Positions 12,832-24,400 of a stretch of DNA of 64,000 nt are shown one piece after another. The stretch comes from Vermamoeba vermiformis. Its lineage: Eukaryota > Tubulinea > Echinamoebida. A program made the translations under genes and the position numbers. The stretch covers positions 58,585-122,584 of the forward strand of contig JBEWZL010000201.1 in assembly GCA_045837725.1 (NCBI GenBank). The letters are read 5' to 3'. Under the pieces are notes generated by a model. That model saw nothing but the letters and a program-made list of their open reading frames with translations. It did no database searches and was not told the origin of the DNA. Numbering within the stretch: the first letter of the stretch is position 1; every line of letters starts with the position of its first letter.

Positions 12832-13608
12832 TTTCTTTACAATCAAGTAGGTTAGATCAAATCCGGATTAAAGTGAGATTCGTAAAATGCGACGTTTGCT
12901 ACATCGCGAATTCTTAAAAAAACGATAGAATAGGGACATACCTTAAGTGGTTAATTATTATTCGATGGTTAAAAACAAACAAACTGAGCTGATCGAAGGT
13001 TTTTGTTGTTTCAATTTTTTGTCCCTAACATTTTGCGCAAGAATTCTGCGGAGAAAGATTGGATCGAGCGAAAAAGAAAAGTTTTTCGGCTCAGTTTTCA
13101 CCATCGTGACTCTAGAACCGACACCAATCTTAAAAATAAGCGAAATGGAGAAACAACCTGGGACTTTTTATTCTTACTTTGATCGCGATCTGAAACAAGA
13201 TCGTTAGGGTTGGATCCCAATGACTTACACTAATATATTGATTTATGGATGGTGACTTAATTATTATTATTATTGATGGTTGAAGTTATGAGTTTACCCG
13301 GATTGAATAATTAATTATTATTAATGCACAAACCTATGGATCTAGGTAGCGAAATTAATCACAGAACATTATTCATGGTGCAGAAATTAAGTGGGATTTC
13401 TCGTGTTCATTCGCGGGCAAGGAAATGATGACTGACAGGACACACTTGGTATCTTTGGACAAAAACAGCAACCGGTTGCGTATCTTGTTCATTCTCGCGT
13501 TATTACAGCACAACACTTGGTGCGCTTACGCTACATTTTATTTATGCTCTAGCCTGCGTTCAGTTCAACTTTTATTGCAATTCTGAGACATTATTCGTTT
13601 GAAGCACC
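12832..13608. other. Divergent promoter region of eIF4A and the ankyrin-kinase gene
   Basis: This 777-bp region lies between two divergently transcribed genes. It holds the probable eIF4A 5' UTR intron (about 12838-12943), short TTA-rich runs around 13260-13325, and no long conserved-looking reading frame. A 20-codon ATG frame at 13145-13207 is too short to support. Confidence 0.5.
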
Positions 13609-16600
13609 ATGATTAGCAAAACCAAGAATATTCTTTCGCCTGGAGCCAATTTCCATGACAGCGATTTTCCACTCCATGATGCAGCAATTAGGAACGACGT
13701 AGATGCGCTCAGACAACTACTGCAGATGGGTTACAATATTGACGCCAAGAAAGAGGTAAATACCACCGATGATAAGATTAGTTTAATTATTTACTGTATC
13801 ATGTACCAAACTGTGCCAGTTTATGACTTTATGTTGATGGATTTGCGTGTCAATCCGCGAATAAATAATGTGTTCCATTACTAATACCATTTTTGTTAGG
13901 GGGTAAGACGGAGAACATCATAAAATATGAATATTTTTTGGAATACAGCGAGCTAGGTCGTTTTCTAATTCAATTCCTCGATCTAACACTGACATTTCAA
14001 TTTATTTTACACTTCCCACGCGGCTTATTCTTCCATAACACTAAGAACCTCTTATTATAGCTGGTAGGTCTTTAAAAACATTATAATCTATCAAAATGTC
14101 AGTTGTTGTGCACGATCCGGAATATCACTGCTGGATCTTAAAGGGAACAGCGGTTGCATAAGATCGTGTTGTGCAAAATTATGAACTGTATTAATCAAGT
14201 TATATAGACGCCCCTTCACTATGCGAGCGCCAAGGGTAACTTCGCTGCGGTGGAATATCTCTTGGAACAGGATGCAGCAGTCAACGCAAAGAGTTCTGTA
14301 TGTCTTTATTATGTATTTCAATATGTTTTTATACTACGATTATATTATTCGGAGCTATTGGAGCCCATAATATTGCTAATTGCACGATGTTAACCTTTGC
14401 AACAAAATTCTAACATTACGCTCACATTTAGGGAGGACGGGTAAGCTTTCAAGGACAATACTGTCAAGCGAATACTATAGTGTCATAATAACGACTGCGG
14501 CCCATCTACGTGAGGCTAATTATTGTGTTCGGGTCGGATCGGGCTGGAAATTTCTCAGACCCAGGAACACAACACAATCTCATGCATACAAGTTCTAAAG
14601 AACTGATTTGGGTGCAGATACGCACATGAAAATATATATGACGCCTCGTCTAGCGATCACCTGGCTGATTCTTTTTTTATTAGACACCGTTGCATTTTGC
14701 TTGCCAAAGCGGTCATGTTGGAGTCGTTGAAATATTGCTCAGCAGAGGCGCGGAGATTAATTCTATGGCATCAGTAAGCTGCATTACATTTACCCGCATA
14801 ATTAGCGCATTTTTTTTGTATTTGAATTGCCAAATCGGGTTTCATTGAAACTAAGCTTGGACTTTTCTTAGATGACGCCATTGCATTATGCCTGCAATAA
14901 GGGACACGTAGCAGTCGTGGAAATCTTAATTAAATACGGCGCTGATTTGTTTAAGCGATCCGAAGTAAGTAGATTGACAATACCTAAAAATAGTCACATT
15001 TCCGTTAATGAACCATTTCTGGCAGTCATATGAAACACCCCTCGATGTAACCCGCAGCAAGCAAATTAAGAATTTGCTAAGTAAGTTAATATAAGGACCA
15101 TTTCGAGCTGTTATTAACCATTGGATCTGCGCTTAGAAAAAGAAATGAGACTTCGCGAGAATCAAAGTTCATCCTCACCCGCCAAAAAAATGGTCGTCAA
15201 CTGCGAAGACAGGTCAATGCCACGAGGCCAGAAATCACGTTCAGCAAAAGATTTGTATCAAGCATTCAAAGCGAAGATGGTCGTCGAGGTAAGGCACTTT
15301 TTGACACGTGATGACACGTGTCAAACTTTCAAAGGCGATAGTGTACTGATTGATCGCTATAGCCCAAGCCTAAGAAGAAGAAATCGAAGAAAGATTTGCA
15401 ATCAGGCGAGAACACCGAAGCAGCACGTGATGCCGCGACCAAAGTGAGCGAGAGCACGGCCAACACGACCAATACTCCGCCAGCACAAGACACGACGCGG
15501 CTATACACCAAGCAGGCCAAGCGCAGCATCTCCGCCAATTCACTGACGCACGCTGAAAGTTTCTTGGACTCACCGCGCGCCAAGAGCGAAGACAACAACG
15601 GCGAGCTGAAAGGGTTAGAGGACGACCAACAGGACAAAGTGGACCATTCACCGCCCACCTACATGGCCATTCACGGCGGAGATTCACCGGTGATTTCACC
15701 CATCAACTCGCACGAATCACCGGACTCGAGCGAAGAAGAGAAACTCGAGTGGACGATTAAACTGACGGGCGATCAGTTCCAGTACAAACAACTCGACAAG
15801 TTCATGCACTTTGTGACGGGCAGTGAGGTCTTCAGCAGCGAGATTAAAGTGCCGGGTCTCAGCACGAGTCACCATTGGATCCGCGTGCCTGCCGAACATC
15901 GCAAGGTGTTTGTGAAGACATTTAAGAACTTGAAGCCTGAAATCACTGACGTAGCTCTCGAGCGCATTCAAAAGCTAAAGTACGTAAAATATAATACTAT
16001 TATAGGACTGTAGTTTATATTGACCAATTATACGACAGACAACTGAAGCACAAGTACCTGTTGGACATATTGGCCTATTCAGAAGAGCCTTTAACTGTCA
16101 TCTCCGAGTTTATGAAGAATGGTAGATAATAATAATAGTATTGTCTATGTATAGGGATCCGTTCTAATGTCGGTCATATGTAGATCTGCATAACGTGATC
16201 CACCAAGACAAAATAGCTTTGACCTCTCGACAAAAGCACCAAATAGCATTGCAAGTTGCTAAAGGCATGCACTTCTTGCACGCTAATGGCTCTACACACT
16301 TTGGACTGACGCCCTCTAATATTCTCGTAAGTTAGATCTGGTATTGGCTCGTGCCAAGTGCTAACCATTACAACAGCTTGATCCCAACTTCAATGTCAAA
16401 ATATCCGATTCTAGACTCTCTAAATATGAACTTCAACATGAATACATCTCCATGGACGCTGTTAGGTATTTATGTAAGTCGACGCGTCTTTGGCCCGTGA
16501 TCTGTTACTGACCTCGCTTTAGCATCGTCTTTTATGGAAGGCATAGTCTCCGACAAGGCAGATATATATAGTTTTGGCATTATATTATGGGAGCTCTGCA

Positions 16601-17133
16601 CGGGTCAGTTGCCGTTCGATGATCAAGCAGCGCAAACCCCTATACAACTGGCTCTAAAAATTATGAGTGGAACTCGCCCAAAGAGGATTCCTAATTGCAA
16701 CTCTGATCTATGGAGGCTAATTGAGCGATGTTGGGACCAAAATCCTTCAAAGCGACCTTCTTTTGCTGACATCAAGCAAATCCTCAAAAAAGAAACGCAC
16801 GTAATTTTCTTGGCTGACATTCCGGGCGATATTGTTTGTCCTATAACGTAAGTTTATTTTAATTAGTTACGAATTTAAGCAATTTCATCGCTCTGTGTAA
16901 CCTGCGATCAAACGTAACTGACTACGGGATCTTGTTTTAGCATGGAGATTATGAAGGAGCCAGTCGTTAGTACCTCCGGATACTCTTTTGAAAAATCAGC
17001 TATTGAAAGGCATTTATCGACGAGCCAATTCGATCCTATCACTCGTGTGGCTTGCCAGATCGCCGATCTAAGGCCCAATCACGCCCTGAAACGGCGAATC
17101 GAAGAGTTTTTGAAAAATAATCCTAATTTGTAA
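13609..17133 (+). CDS. Ankyrin-repeat TKL pseudokinase with C-terminal U-box
   Basis: Twelve exons: 13609-13755, 14208-14297, 14684-14773, 14872-14964, 15026-15080, 15137-15288, 15363-15979, 16039-16121, 16184-16326, 16377-16473, 16523-16847, 16941-17133; 694 aa. Residues ~20-155 are four ankyrin repeats (FPLHDAAIRND, TPLHYASAKGN, TPLHFACQSGH, TPLHYACNKGH). A ~250-residue Ser/Thr/charged linker follows. Residues ~365-610 are a TKL-type kinase fold with KADIYSFGIILWELCTG and RCWDQNPSKRPSF intact. The HRD loop reads THFGLTPSNIL, without the catalytic Asp and Lys, and DFG reads DSR, so catalysis is unlikely. Residues ~620-690 are a U-box (GDIVCPITMEIMKEPVV, FDPITR, PNHALKRRIEEF). The expected role is an E3 ligase that reads ankyrin ligands through a pseudokinase scaffold (inference). 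The ankyrin exons are 90, 90 and 93 nt and phase 0. Confidence 0.88.
15300..15325. repeat. Inverted repeat with paired CACGTG in an intron
   Basis: Inside intron 6 of the ankyrin-pseudokinase gene, TTTGACACGTG (15300-15310) and CACGTGTCAAA (15315-15325) form a perfect 11-bp inverted pair around ATGA. It could be an RNA hairpin or a double E-box/bZIP-type site. Confidence 0.7.
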
Positions 17134-17404
17134 ATATTACTGCGTTATATCTGCGAATAAACAGTTTTGACTCTTTGGAACAATAGATCAACTCAAAGAC
17201 CGCGCTATTTTTATGTACTGAAAATCGTCTTTACACATAAAAGCTTTCATGAAACCGGAAGATTAAAGGCAATTCAGACGGCCCAAGGTGAAATCACCTC
17301 AGAAATTTGACCTCGGCGAAAAACGGAAGATTCAAAACCTTAAAAGCCTCGCTGCCTAATTAGTTTATTTCCATCAAAACTCATCAGACGAACATAAATC
17401 AACA

Positions 17405-17851
17405 ATGGATGCATCGACAATCATGCAATCTCTTGGCCACTATGCTAGTGGTATCTTCGCCGGAGCAGCTTTGTACATCTCCGTTACACAACAGCCTTCT
17501 TTAGCTGAGACCTTGAACAACAACGAATTAGTGGTGCACTTCAAGTCCTTTTACCCGAGAGCTGCGCGAATGCAAGCCACGCTGACCATCGTCTCATCTG
17601 CCGCTTTGATCGCCAGCCATTTTCTGAAACACGATTGGTGGAACTTAGCAGCAGGAATATTGATGGGATCTATATTTCCCTACACTATTCTACTAATGCT
17701 TCCCGTCAACAACCAGTTCATGAATGCTACGCCTGGATCTGCCTCTTCAAAACCTTTTACGAAGCTTTTCTCGACGTGGGGCAAGCTCCATTGGTACCGA
17801 ACCATCGCTTCTATCGTTGCATTCGGAATTACGACCTGGAAAAAGTATTAA
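17405..17851 (+). CDS. DUF1772-type small membrane protein
   Basis: This is an intronless frame of 148 aa with four hydrophobic segments (about residues 10-28, 56-74, 80-100 and 125-142). Family-like features are the GIFAGAALYISVTQQPS opening and the FYPRAARMQATLTI segment, with the pattern HWYRT near the end. These match the DUF1772 / anthrone-oxygenase-like superfamily, whose members in fungi and protists are mostly of unknown function. Genuine oxygenase activity should not be assumed. The start is the first ATG after the 5' leader. The gene has its own AATAAA at 17881-17888 downstream. Confidence 0.8.
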   Translation: MDASTIMQSLGHYASGIFAGAALYISVTQQPSLAETLNNNELVVHFKSFYPRAARMQATLTIVSSAALIASHFLKHDWWNLAAGILMGSIFPYTILLMLPVNNQFMNATPGSASSKPFTKLFSTWGKLHWYRTIASIVAFGITTWKKY

Positions 17852-17970
17852 TCTTATTCTGTCTCGTAAAAAATTTATTGTAAATAAAAGATCGAGGTGG
17901 TACCACCACATTTCGTTGTATTCTGGTGTTGTGGAAATAGTACAAAGATTAATGCACGTTCAAAAACATA

Positions 17971-18492
17971 TTGCCCGAGTTCGATAGGCAAAGTGTTAAT
18001 TTGAAGCCTCGATCAGATGAGAAAATACGTAGGTTAGGAATTAATTATATTAATAATGCAGCGAGCTCAATGAATAAAATTCAAACGCGAATTGATGGGG
18101 CAATTGGTCAGATAATTATGGAGACTCAATCATTAAATCGAAGGTGTGTATGTGTATGTTGAACTTCGGTAAAAAGGACTCAATTCTTAGTCATCATTGT
18201 TTAAGGACCACTTTACTCATTAACCAAGCTAATAACTACTTAGAGACGGTGACGACAAGCTTGTACTACGCCGCGAAGTATCGATTGCGCGAGACAGTTG
18301 AAACTCCAGAAATCCGGCTAGATCACGAAACCCCTTTTGCACCAATTCAACGTACGCGTCGAACCACTCATAATTTGTCTTGTTTGATCCAGCGCATGAA
18401 ATTCTTTGAAACACGAATGGTGAATCAAAGTAGTAAAGTGTCAGATCAGTTTTATCCAATTTTTTATAAACTGGAGCGCAGCAACACGAACC
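17971..18492 (+). other. Uncertain spliced reading frame upstream of the KCTD gene
   Basis: This stretch between two genes holds two open segments that join in frame across a GT-AG pair of ordinary size (donor near 18143, acceptor near 18191). The joined product is helix-rich and charged, containing for example NNYLETVTTSLYYAAK. The first segment has no ATG at its start (the first in-frame ATG is at 18070). The frame also runs 50 nt into the KCTD coding region, which argues against it. It may be a small hypothetical gene, a 5' leader of the KCTD gene, or chance. No family is recognised. Confidence 0.25.
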
Positions 18493-19431
18493 ATGGAGGA
18501 AGGAATTCAACAAATTTTGCAAGATGTTCAGCATCAATTAGCTGAGCTCGCTACTCGTAAAAAAGAATTTGAAGAGCAGATGAAGCAACGAAAAGAAGAC
18601 TTCGAAAAATGGAAGCAGAACGAGGCAGAGAAGATGAAGCAGGAGTTAGAAGAGGCTGCAATACGCAAAGATTTAGAATTAATTGAACGTGAAAAGAAAA
18701 TATCAGCCCAAGAAGAATTTATTCGAGATCAGCAATTAAAAAATTCTAAAATGATCAAACTCAATGTCGGAGGCAAGCAATTCATGACAACGCTTACAAC
18801 ATTGACCAGCGATAAAGATTCAATGCTAGCCGCGATGTTTTCGGGGCGTCACGTGTTGGAAAAGGACGAAGACGGCTTCTATTTCATTGATCGGGATGGC
18901 GAACTTTTCTCGTTAGTTCTTCATTATCTACGCACTGGAAGAATGCCCGAAAAACTAGATGACACGAGATCTAGAGAGTTGAAACACGAGGCTCAATATT
19001 ACCAGCTGTTTGGTTTGTTAAAGGAATTAGATCAGTTGCAGCAACCAATGTCAAGCTCCGGTTCAAGGTTGCGCCTCAGCGGGATCTATACAAATGGGTC
19101 TCATATGTATTCATTCATCGACAGTAAGTTCGTCACCGATTTTCGCGACATACAAGAGTACACGGTGGACTACTTTAATACCCTCAAGATTGCATTCCGG
19201 TCAGTCAAAAGAACTGCAGTTATTGTCGATGAAGCGCGAATCAGGATCGACGATGAATTATTTGAATATCATGCACCAGCATGGCCAAACTGGGGAACTG
19301 TTTATGCTTTCCTAGACCTCAAATTTACTTTGAAAGAAGCGGGTGTAATCATTCAGAGGAAAACAGCTCATGATTCAAAGTCGAAGAGATTGAAACTGTT
19401 GTTAGCACGACCAAGGATGGAGTTCCGATGA
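18493..19431 (+). CDS. KCTD-like BTB/T1-domain protein with N-terminal coiled coil
   Basis: This single-exon frame encodes 312 aa. Residues ~1-85 are a Lys/Glu/Gln-rich coiled coil. Residues ~88-190 are a T1/BTB domain: IKLNVGGKQFMTTLTTL, then AAMFSGR, DGFYFIDRDGELFSLVLHYL and RTGRMP, which is the KCTD pattern. There are no transmembrane helices, so this is not a potassium channel. KCTD proteins usually form oligomers that act as Cullin-3 adaptors. The C-terminal ~110 residues (FVTDFRDIQEYTVDYFN and following) form an unrecognised beta-rich region that would be the substrate-binding part in such an adaptor. Confidence 0.88.
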   Translation: MEEGIQQILQDVQHQLAELATRKKEFEEQMKQRKEDFEKWKQNEAEKMKQELEEAAIRKDLELIEREKKISAQEEFIRDQQLKNSKMIKLNVGGKQFMTTLTTLTSDKDSMLAAMFSGRHVLEKDEDGFYFIDRDGELFSLVLHYLRTGRMPEKLDDTRSRELKHEAQYYQLFGLLKELDQLQQPMSSSGSRLRLSGIYTNGSHMYSFIDSKFVTDFRDIQEYTVDYFNTLKIAFRSVKRTAVIVDEARIRIDDELFEYHAPAWPNWGTVYAFLDLKFTLKEAGVIIQRKTAHDSKSKRLKLLLARPRMEFR

Positions 19432-19617
19432 TCATTGCAAACTCCGTATCGAGACTTTTCTTCGTCACCGCTATAACTGCACTTCCTGTCTTTTATTGCT
19501 ATGGTGAGTATTGTGTTGCTCGCGCATTGGATACGTCAGACCATAGATTTTATTCCCGCTTGTACAAGAGGACCAATTAACTTTATGTTATAATTAAACA
19601 ATAAAGCATATTTATAT

Positions 19618-21115
19618 TTACAAGAGAATCGCGAGTGCGACGGTAATATTGATCACAATGGTGAATATACAGACCAAGTACTGATAGAACAGCAGCGGTG
19701 AAATGATCGCACTTTGCGCGCTATGTGGTTGCAGCTGCGTGAGGACAATAATATTCACCGCAGTAGGCATCGCTGGCTGCATCATCAGCACGAGGGCGAA
19801 GAGCGGATCTGACGGCAACATGTTCAGACGCAGCGCAATCAGGGTCACGCATAGACCAACTGTAATAATAGTAAGTAATCATGCTTGCTGAATATTACAA
19901 GATTCGCTTGGAAAAGACACTTGAAAAACGGATCCGACAAAAATGTCAAGTTAATCGCTCGTGGAAAAGTAGTAATAAAGGTATTATACTATAATGTTAT
20001 ATACATACCCAAGGCCATTAGTATTAATCGTGCGATCACATTGATCGAGACCATTGAGTACGTGACTTGCGGTGTGTTCTTCGGTCCGTGCGAGAGATTG
20101 GCACCCAATAACAATATTGCTGCGGGAATGGCCACGTTGGCTGCAAATATTACTAATTAGTAAAAGTCAAAGCTGAATGAAACATTGGTGGCACGTGGCA
20201 TCAAAAGAAAATAGCAACTTAGGTCAGCACGTACCCAACATGTCCACGGTGTCCACCAAGAATTTGATCTTCGAATCGGGACTGAACAACAATCTTTGCA
20301 GGGGCGGAATAACTATCACCACGATCGATAGAATAACTGCAATCATTGCTGGACTGAACACTTGTGCGAATTGTCGGGAATTGATTATTTTCTTCACGGT
20401 GTCCTTCGCTTTATCCCATGCACTATTTCGCGGAATTTCTTGCACGTCACGTGGTGTTTCATCGCTGCTCTGCTCTGCCACTCCTTGAGTCGGTAATTCA
20501 ACGGTATTTTCTGCTGGAGGCTTGTTGAGGTAGCTATAGCCAAATGTCCATATTAATATCGACACTAGCGACATATAAATGCCAACATAGGCTATGCCTC
20601 GTTTTTCTGCGGTCGGATCTGAGTTGAACGGTGGGATGTCGCCCGCAATTGAAGCAATGAGCGTGATTGGAAGATTTCCGGCGTTATTAAACATCAAACT
20701 AGCCGCAAATACTCTAGTGACATCTTCATCGTAATCAAACGCTGAGAAATAAGTTAGATTATTTTTGGAGCGGATCTATGCGTTACCTTTGCTAATCAGA
20801 ATACCGATGTAATACGCAATCAATGTATATAGTAGACAAAATAAGACTAGTAGCCAACATTCTAAGATTAATTCAGAGTCTACGGCGCCAACAGAGACGA
20901 AAATCAGGCACGGAGAAAATACGTTGAAGATCAGCTGTTTAAAATTAAACAAAATTAATTTAAATATTTTAATAGTATGCTTTATATACTTTACTGAGGG
21001 AAGTCTGCGTTTCTTTCGATAATAATCCTTTTCTTTCAAGAAGAACGCCGCATCCAGCTATCAGCACGATCTTCGCCACCGCAGCGGTGGAGTATCCAAT
21101 AATAGAAAGGGACAT
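19618..21115 (-). CDS. PIN-like membrane transport protein (auxin efflux carrier superfamily)
   Basis: Five minus-strand exons: 21115-20990, 20934-20787, 20741-20235, 20140-20009, 19859-19618; 384 aa. The N-terminus has IAGCGVLLERKGLLS and LIFNVFSPCLIFVSVG, the typical first helices of the Mem_trans family, followed by SLMFNNAGNLPITLI, its most recognisable motif. A hydrophilic loop rich in Glu, Pro and Thr separates two hydrophobic halves. The second half includes IPAAILLLGANLS and MLPSDPLFALVLMMQPAMPT. Fungal and protist homologues (yeast Ecm3-like, PILS-like) often sit in the ER; a substrate cannot be inferred. It converges with the KCTD gene. Confidence 0.9.
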
Positions 21116-21481
21116 AATCGATTACTACCTGATGCGCATTAATAAGTAAATAAATTAATGTGCTGTTGATATCTCTGGGCGTAAAATAAGCAGAGTGTGA
21201 CCCAGAAAGCACGTGCTGCAGGTGATTGTTTCAGACCTCAAGACCGGAGCGGAGTGCTAAACGCAACATAAATAAGTTACATAACGTAACCACAGCTAGT
21301 AATGTTGTCGTGTACCTACAAACTGAAGTCTCATTGGATCCAGAATTGCAGTGCACCTTCAGTTTATGCGCAGATTCTTCCGTTATTCTCAGTATTAGAT
21401 TGAAATTCGTTGTGAAGTTCCGTTTTCGTACGGGATGATAAAAGAATTAATTTTTTAAACTCGCCGTTCCAAAAAACCACA
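21116..21481. other. Divergent promoter between PIN-like and F-box/SNF2 genes
   Basis: This is a 366-bp intergenic region between divergently transcribed genes. It contains one CACGTG (around 21210) and no supported gene. Confidence 0.4.
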
Positions 21482-24400
21482 ATGGAGGGCCAAGCACAGA
21501 AGAGAAAATTCGACGATATACATAAGGACGGTAGTGAAGACGATGATACCGAACAACCGCCTTTGAAGAAGACGAAAGGAGATCCAGGTAATTAGAAGAA
21601 TTAATTTAAAATTAAACTAATTCCCCGTGGCAGGAAATGATCAGTCGCAAATAGAACTACCTCCAGAAATCATGTTGGATATTTTAAAATTATTACCGGC
21701 AAACCAGATTCCTCCTGTTGCTTTGGTTTGTCGGTACTGGTGGATCTGTTCAAAAGACGAGTCTTTAGCTTGGATACCCTTCTTTCCGCCTACTATCGAG
21801 ATACAAGAGACTAACTACACTTATTGTCATTTGTTTAATAGTAAGTTCTTAGTCCGCCGTACAAAAAACTAAAAACAAATTCTAAGAAATGAGTTCTTCT
21901 GTTGGGGCCGCGCGAGAAGATAATCTCGGCAAGGCCGCACGCGAGGCTGTACCCAAGGGCGTGCTCAATCGACCAGGCAAATACGGCAGGGATCTCGGCC
22001 AGGATTTTTGGGTTCGTGTTACAAAATATTTTAGTTATTTCTAATCTTTGAATTAGTTGCTCGATGAACAGGGCAACAAAATTGGCGTCGGTGAAACCAA
22101 AGGCAGTATTCCGCTACCGGATCTAAAACAATCACAGTACCGCTACAACATTGACTACCATGTGCTCAACAATGATGAAGAGAGGAGAACTGTATTGACC
22201 ATTGAATGTAACGCCAGGAGGTAAGTTAGAGAACAAATCACTTTCAACTTTCGGATCTTATTCCAGTACATTTTTCCTAGACTTGAAAAGCTCGTTCGAT
22301 CGCGGGACAATTTTGAGATCGATGCCTGGCACTGGCTGACGAAGCAATGCATCGACATTATTAAGAACATGTTCGATAGAAAGTATGACCGCGATGATTA
22401 CTTGATACTCGGTGACGGTTACTTGGATCAGATTTACGACCCCGATGAGGCCTATTTACCACCGGTATGAATAAGAAATATACCTTTCGGATCTTTATTT
22501 CCTTTTATAGGCATTACCGCTGGTCAACACGGCGCACCTCTCGGAAATTAAAACAAAATTGCATCAGTACCAACTCGACGCCGTCAACTGGATGACATTC
22601 ATTGAACGGGATCGCGAAAAAAGTAACTCATAGTGCTACTCCAAGTTAATTTCATATATTATAATTAATTATATTAGCATATGATGTCTCGCCGCTGGTT
22701 AAAATCCCGCAAACAGAGCTGTGGATGAAATTTGACATCTTGAAAGACGATAAAATCAAAGCGTGGTTGGTGCCACACGAGAAATTCGACGAACACAATT
22801 TGTATTTTCAGCCAAAAGGTATCATTATAGTGTTCCATATACACTGGTACTAAGACCAAGTAATTTTCAAGGTGGCATTTTAGCAGACGAGATGGGCCTC
22901 GGAAAAACCCTCGAAGGTGTGAAACTCTATTAATATTAATCATCGCGTATTGATTGCTAACTATCAATGACTTCGCAGTGATTGCTCTGATCTTTGCCAA
23001 TCCTGCACCAGCGGAACTACCAACGGATCGAACTCTATTCTCCGTGCGATCGACACTAGGTAATAGCGCATATATATACAAGCCATGTTCAATACTATTA
23101 CTTCGTATTAATAATTCTATCGTTAATAACGCAGTGATTTGTCCGACACATTTGGTGCAACAGTGGGCGCGAGAGTTTGAGAAGCACGTGACTAAAAAGC
23201 TGAAAATCGTTCAAGCCTCGACACTGGTGGAGCTCAAAAAGCACACTTATCAACAGATTCTCGATGCTGGTACGTACCCAAATGCGGGAAATTTCACGAT
23301 GGAATTGAATCCGATGATTGATCTCGGGCCAGATGTCGTTATTGTATCACAAACCATCATGTCCAATCGGCGCTACATCTCGTGGCCTGATCAAGCGGCA
23401 CCTGCCTTGAAAGATGAGCCAATTGAAAAGCCTCACGTCAGAAAACTCAGATTGGCCAAAGTGTTTGAGGTTCGTTCGTCATAATCACGATTAATCTATC
23501 AATTGTTTGATTGGTGCAAAATATTTTATAGGACATCAAAGCCCAAAAGAAAGATCTGTCCAAGCTCAAATCACCGATTTTAGATCACTTTCACTGGCAC
23601 CGAATTGTCGTTGACGAGGCACACGAGATTGTTGACCAATCATCTGCCGTCGAAAACCCTTTCGAACTCATCAGTGCCATGCCCAGCACGTACAATTGGT
23701 ACATTTCTGGCACTCCGTTCCTGTCCGCGTGAGTATTTCCAAATAAGGAAATATCTTGCCTAACTTTTAAATGTCACGTAGCGATAGCTTCAATAACATT
23801 CGAAAATTTTTGAAACTACAATCAAAAAAGTACGTGGGTAGTCACCCAGCCGCGGTGTATTTCAACAGCATCGTGGACGAGATGATCGTGCAAGAACTCA
23901 TGTGGCGGCATACAAAAGTATACGGATCAGATCCGATTTAACACTGTACCTAACACTCGTTGCGCCACTAGGAAAGTATCGCCCAAGAGTACAAGATGGT
24001 CGACACCACCGAAGAATTGATTTTGATGGACGAATCGCCCGTCGAGTGGCTGGACTACGATCAAATTGGCCAGTCCCTCGCCAGCGTCAAAGCAGCTTGC
24101 CTCGCGCACTGTGAACAGGCGATTATAGACGCACAACTTTGCATCGACAATTGGCGCAAAGAGATCCAGAGCGCGGAAGAATATCTGAACACTCCTCAGC
24201 CAGATCCAGAGCACTGGTTGTCGTACAAGCGCAAATTAAAAGCTGAATGCAATCTGAAGACCTTGCCTGAGTCCATCGAACTCAAATTGAAGTCGACTGA
24301 GGCCTTGCAACTCAAAATGACCAAGATCCAGCCGATAGTACGCTCAATTATGTTTAGTGTTTCCTTATTTGGTAATAACGCTGAATTGCTTGCGCGCAGG

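Noticed and set aside
18229-18537. Minus-strand 102-codon frame upstream of the KCTD gene
   Set aside because: It competes with an equally weak plus-strand reading and has no family similarity; neither is supported as a gene on present evidence.
18493-19431. Potassium channel
   Set aside because: Only the T1/BTB tetramerisation fold is present; there are no membrane helices or pore, so it is a KCTD-like cytosolic protein.
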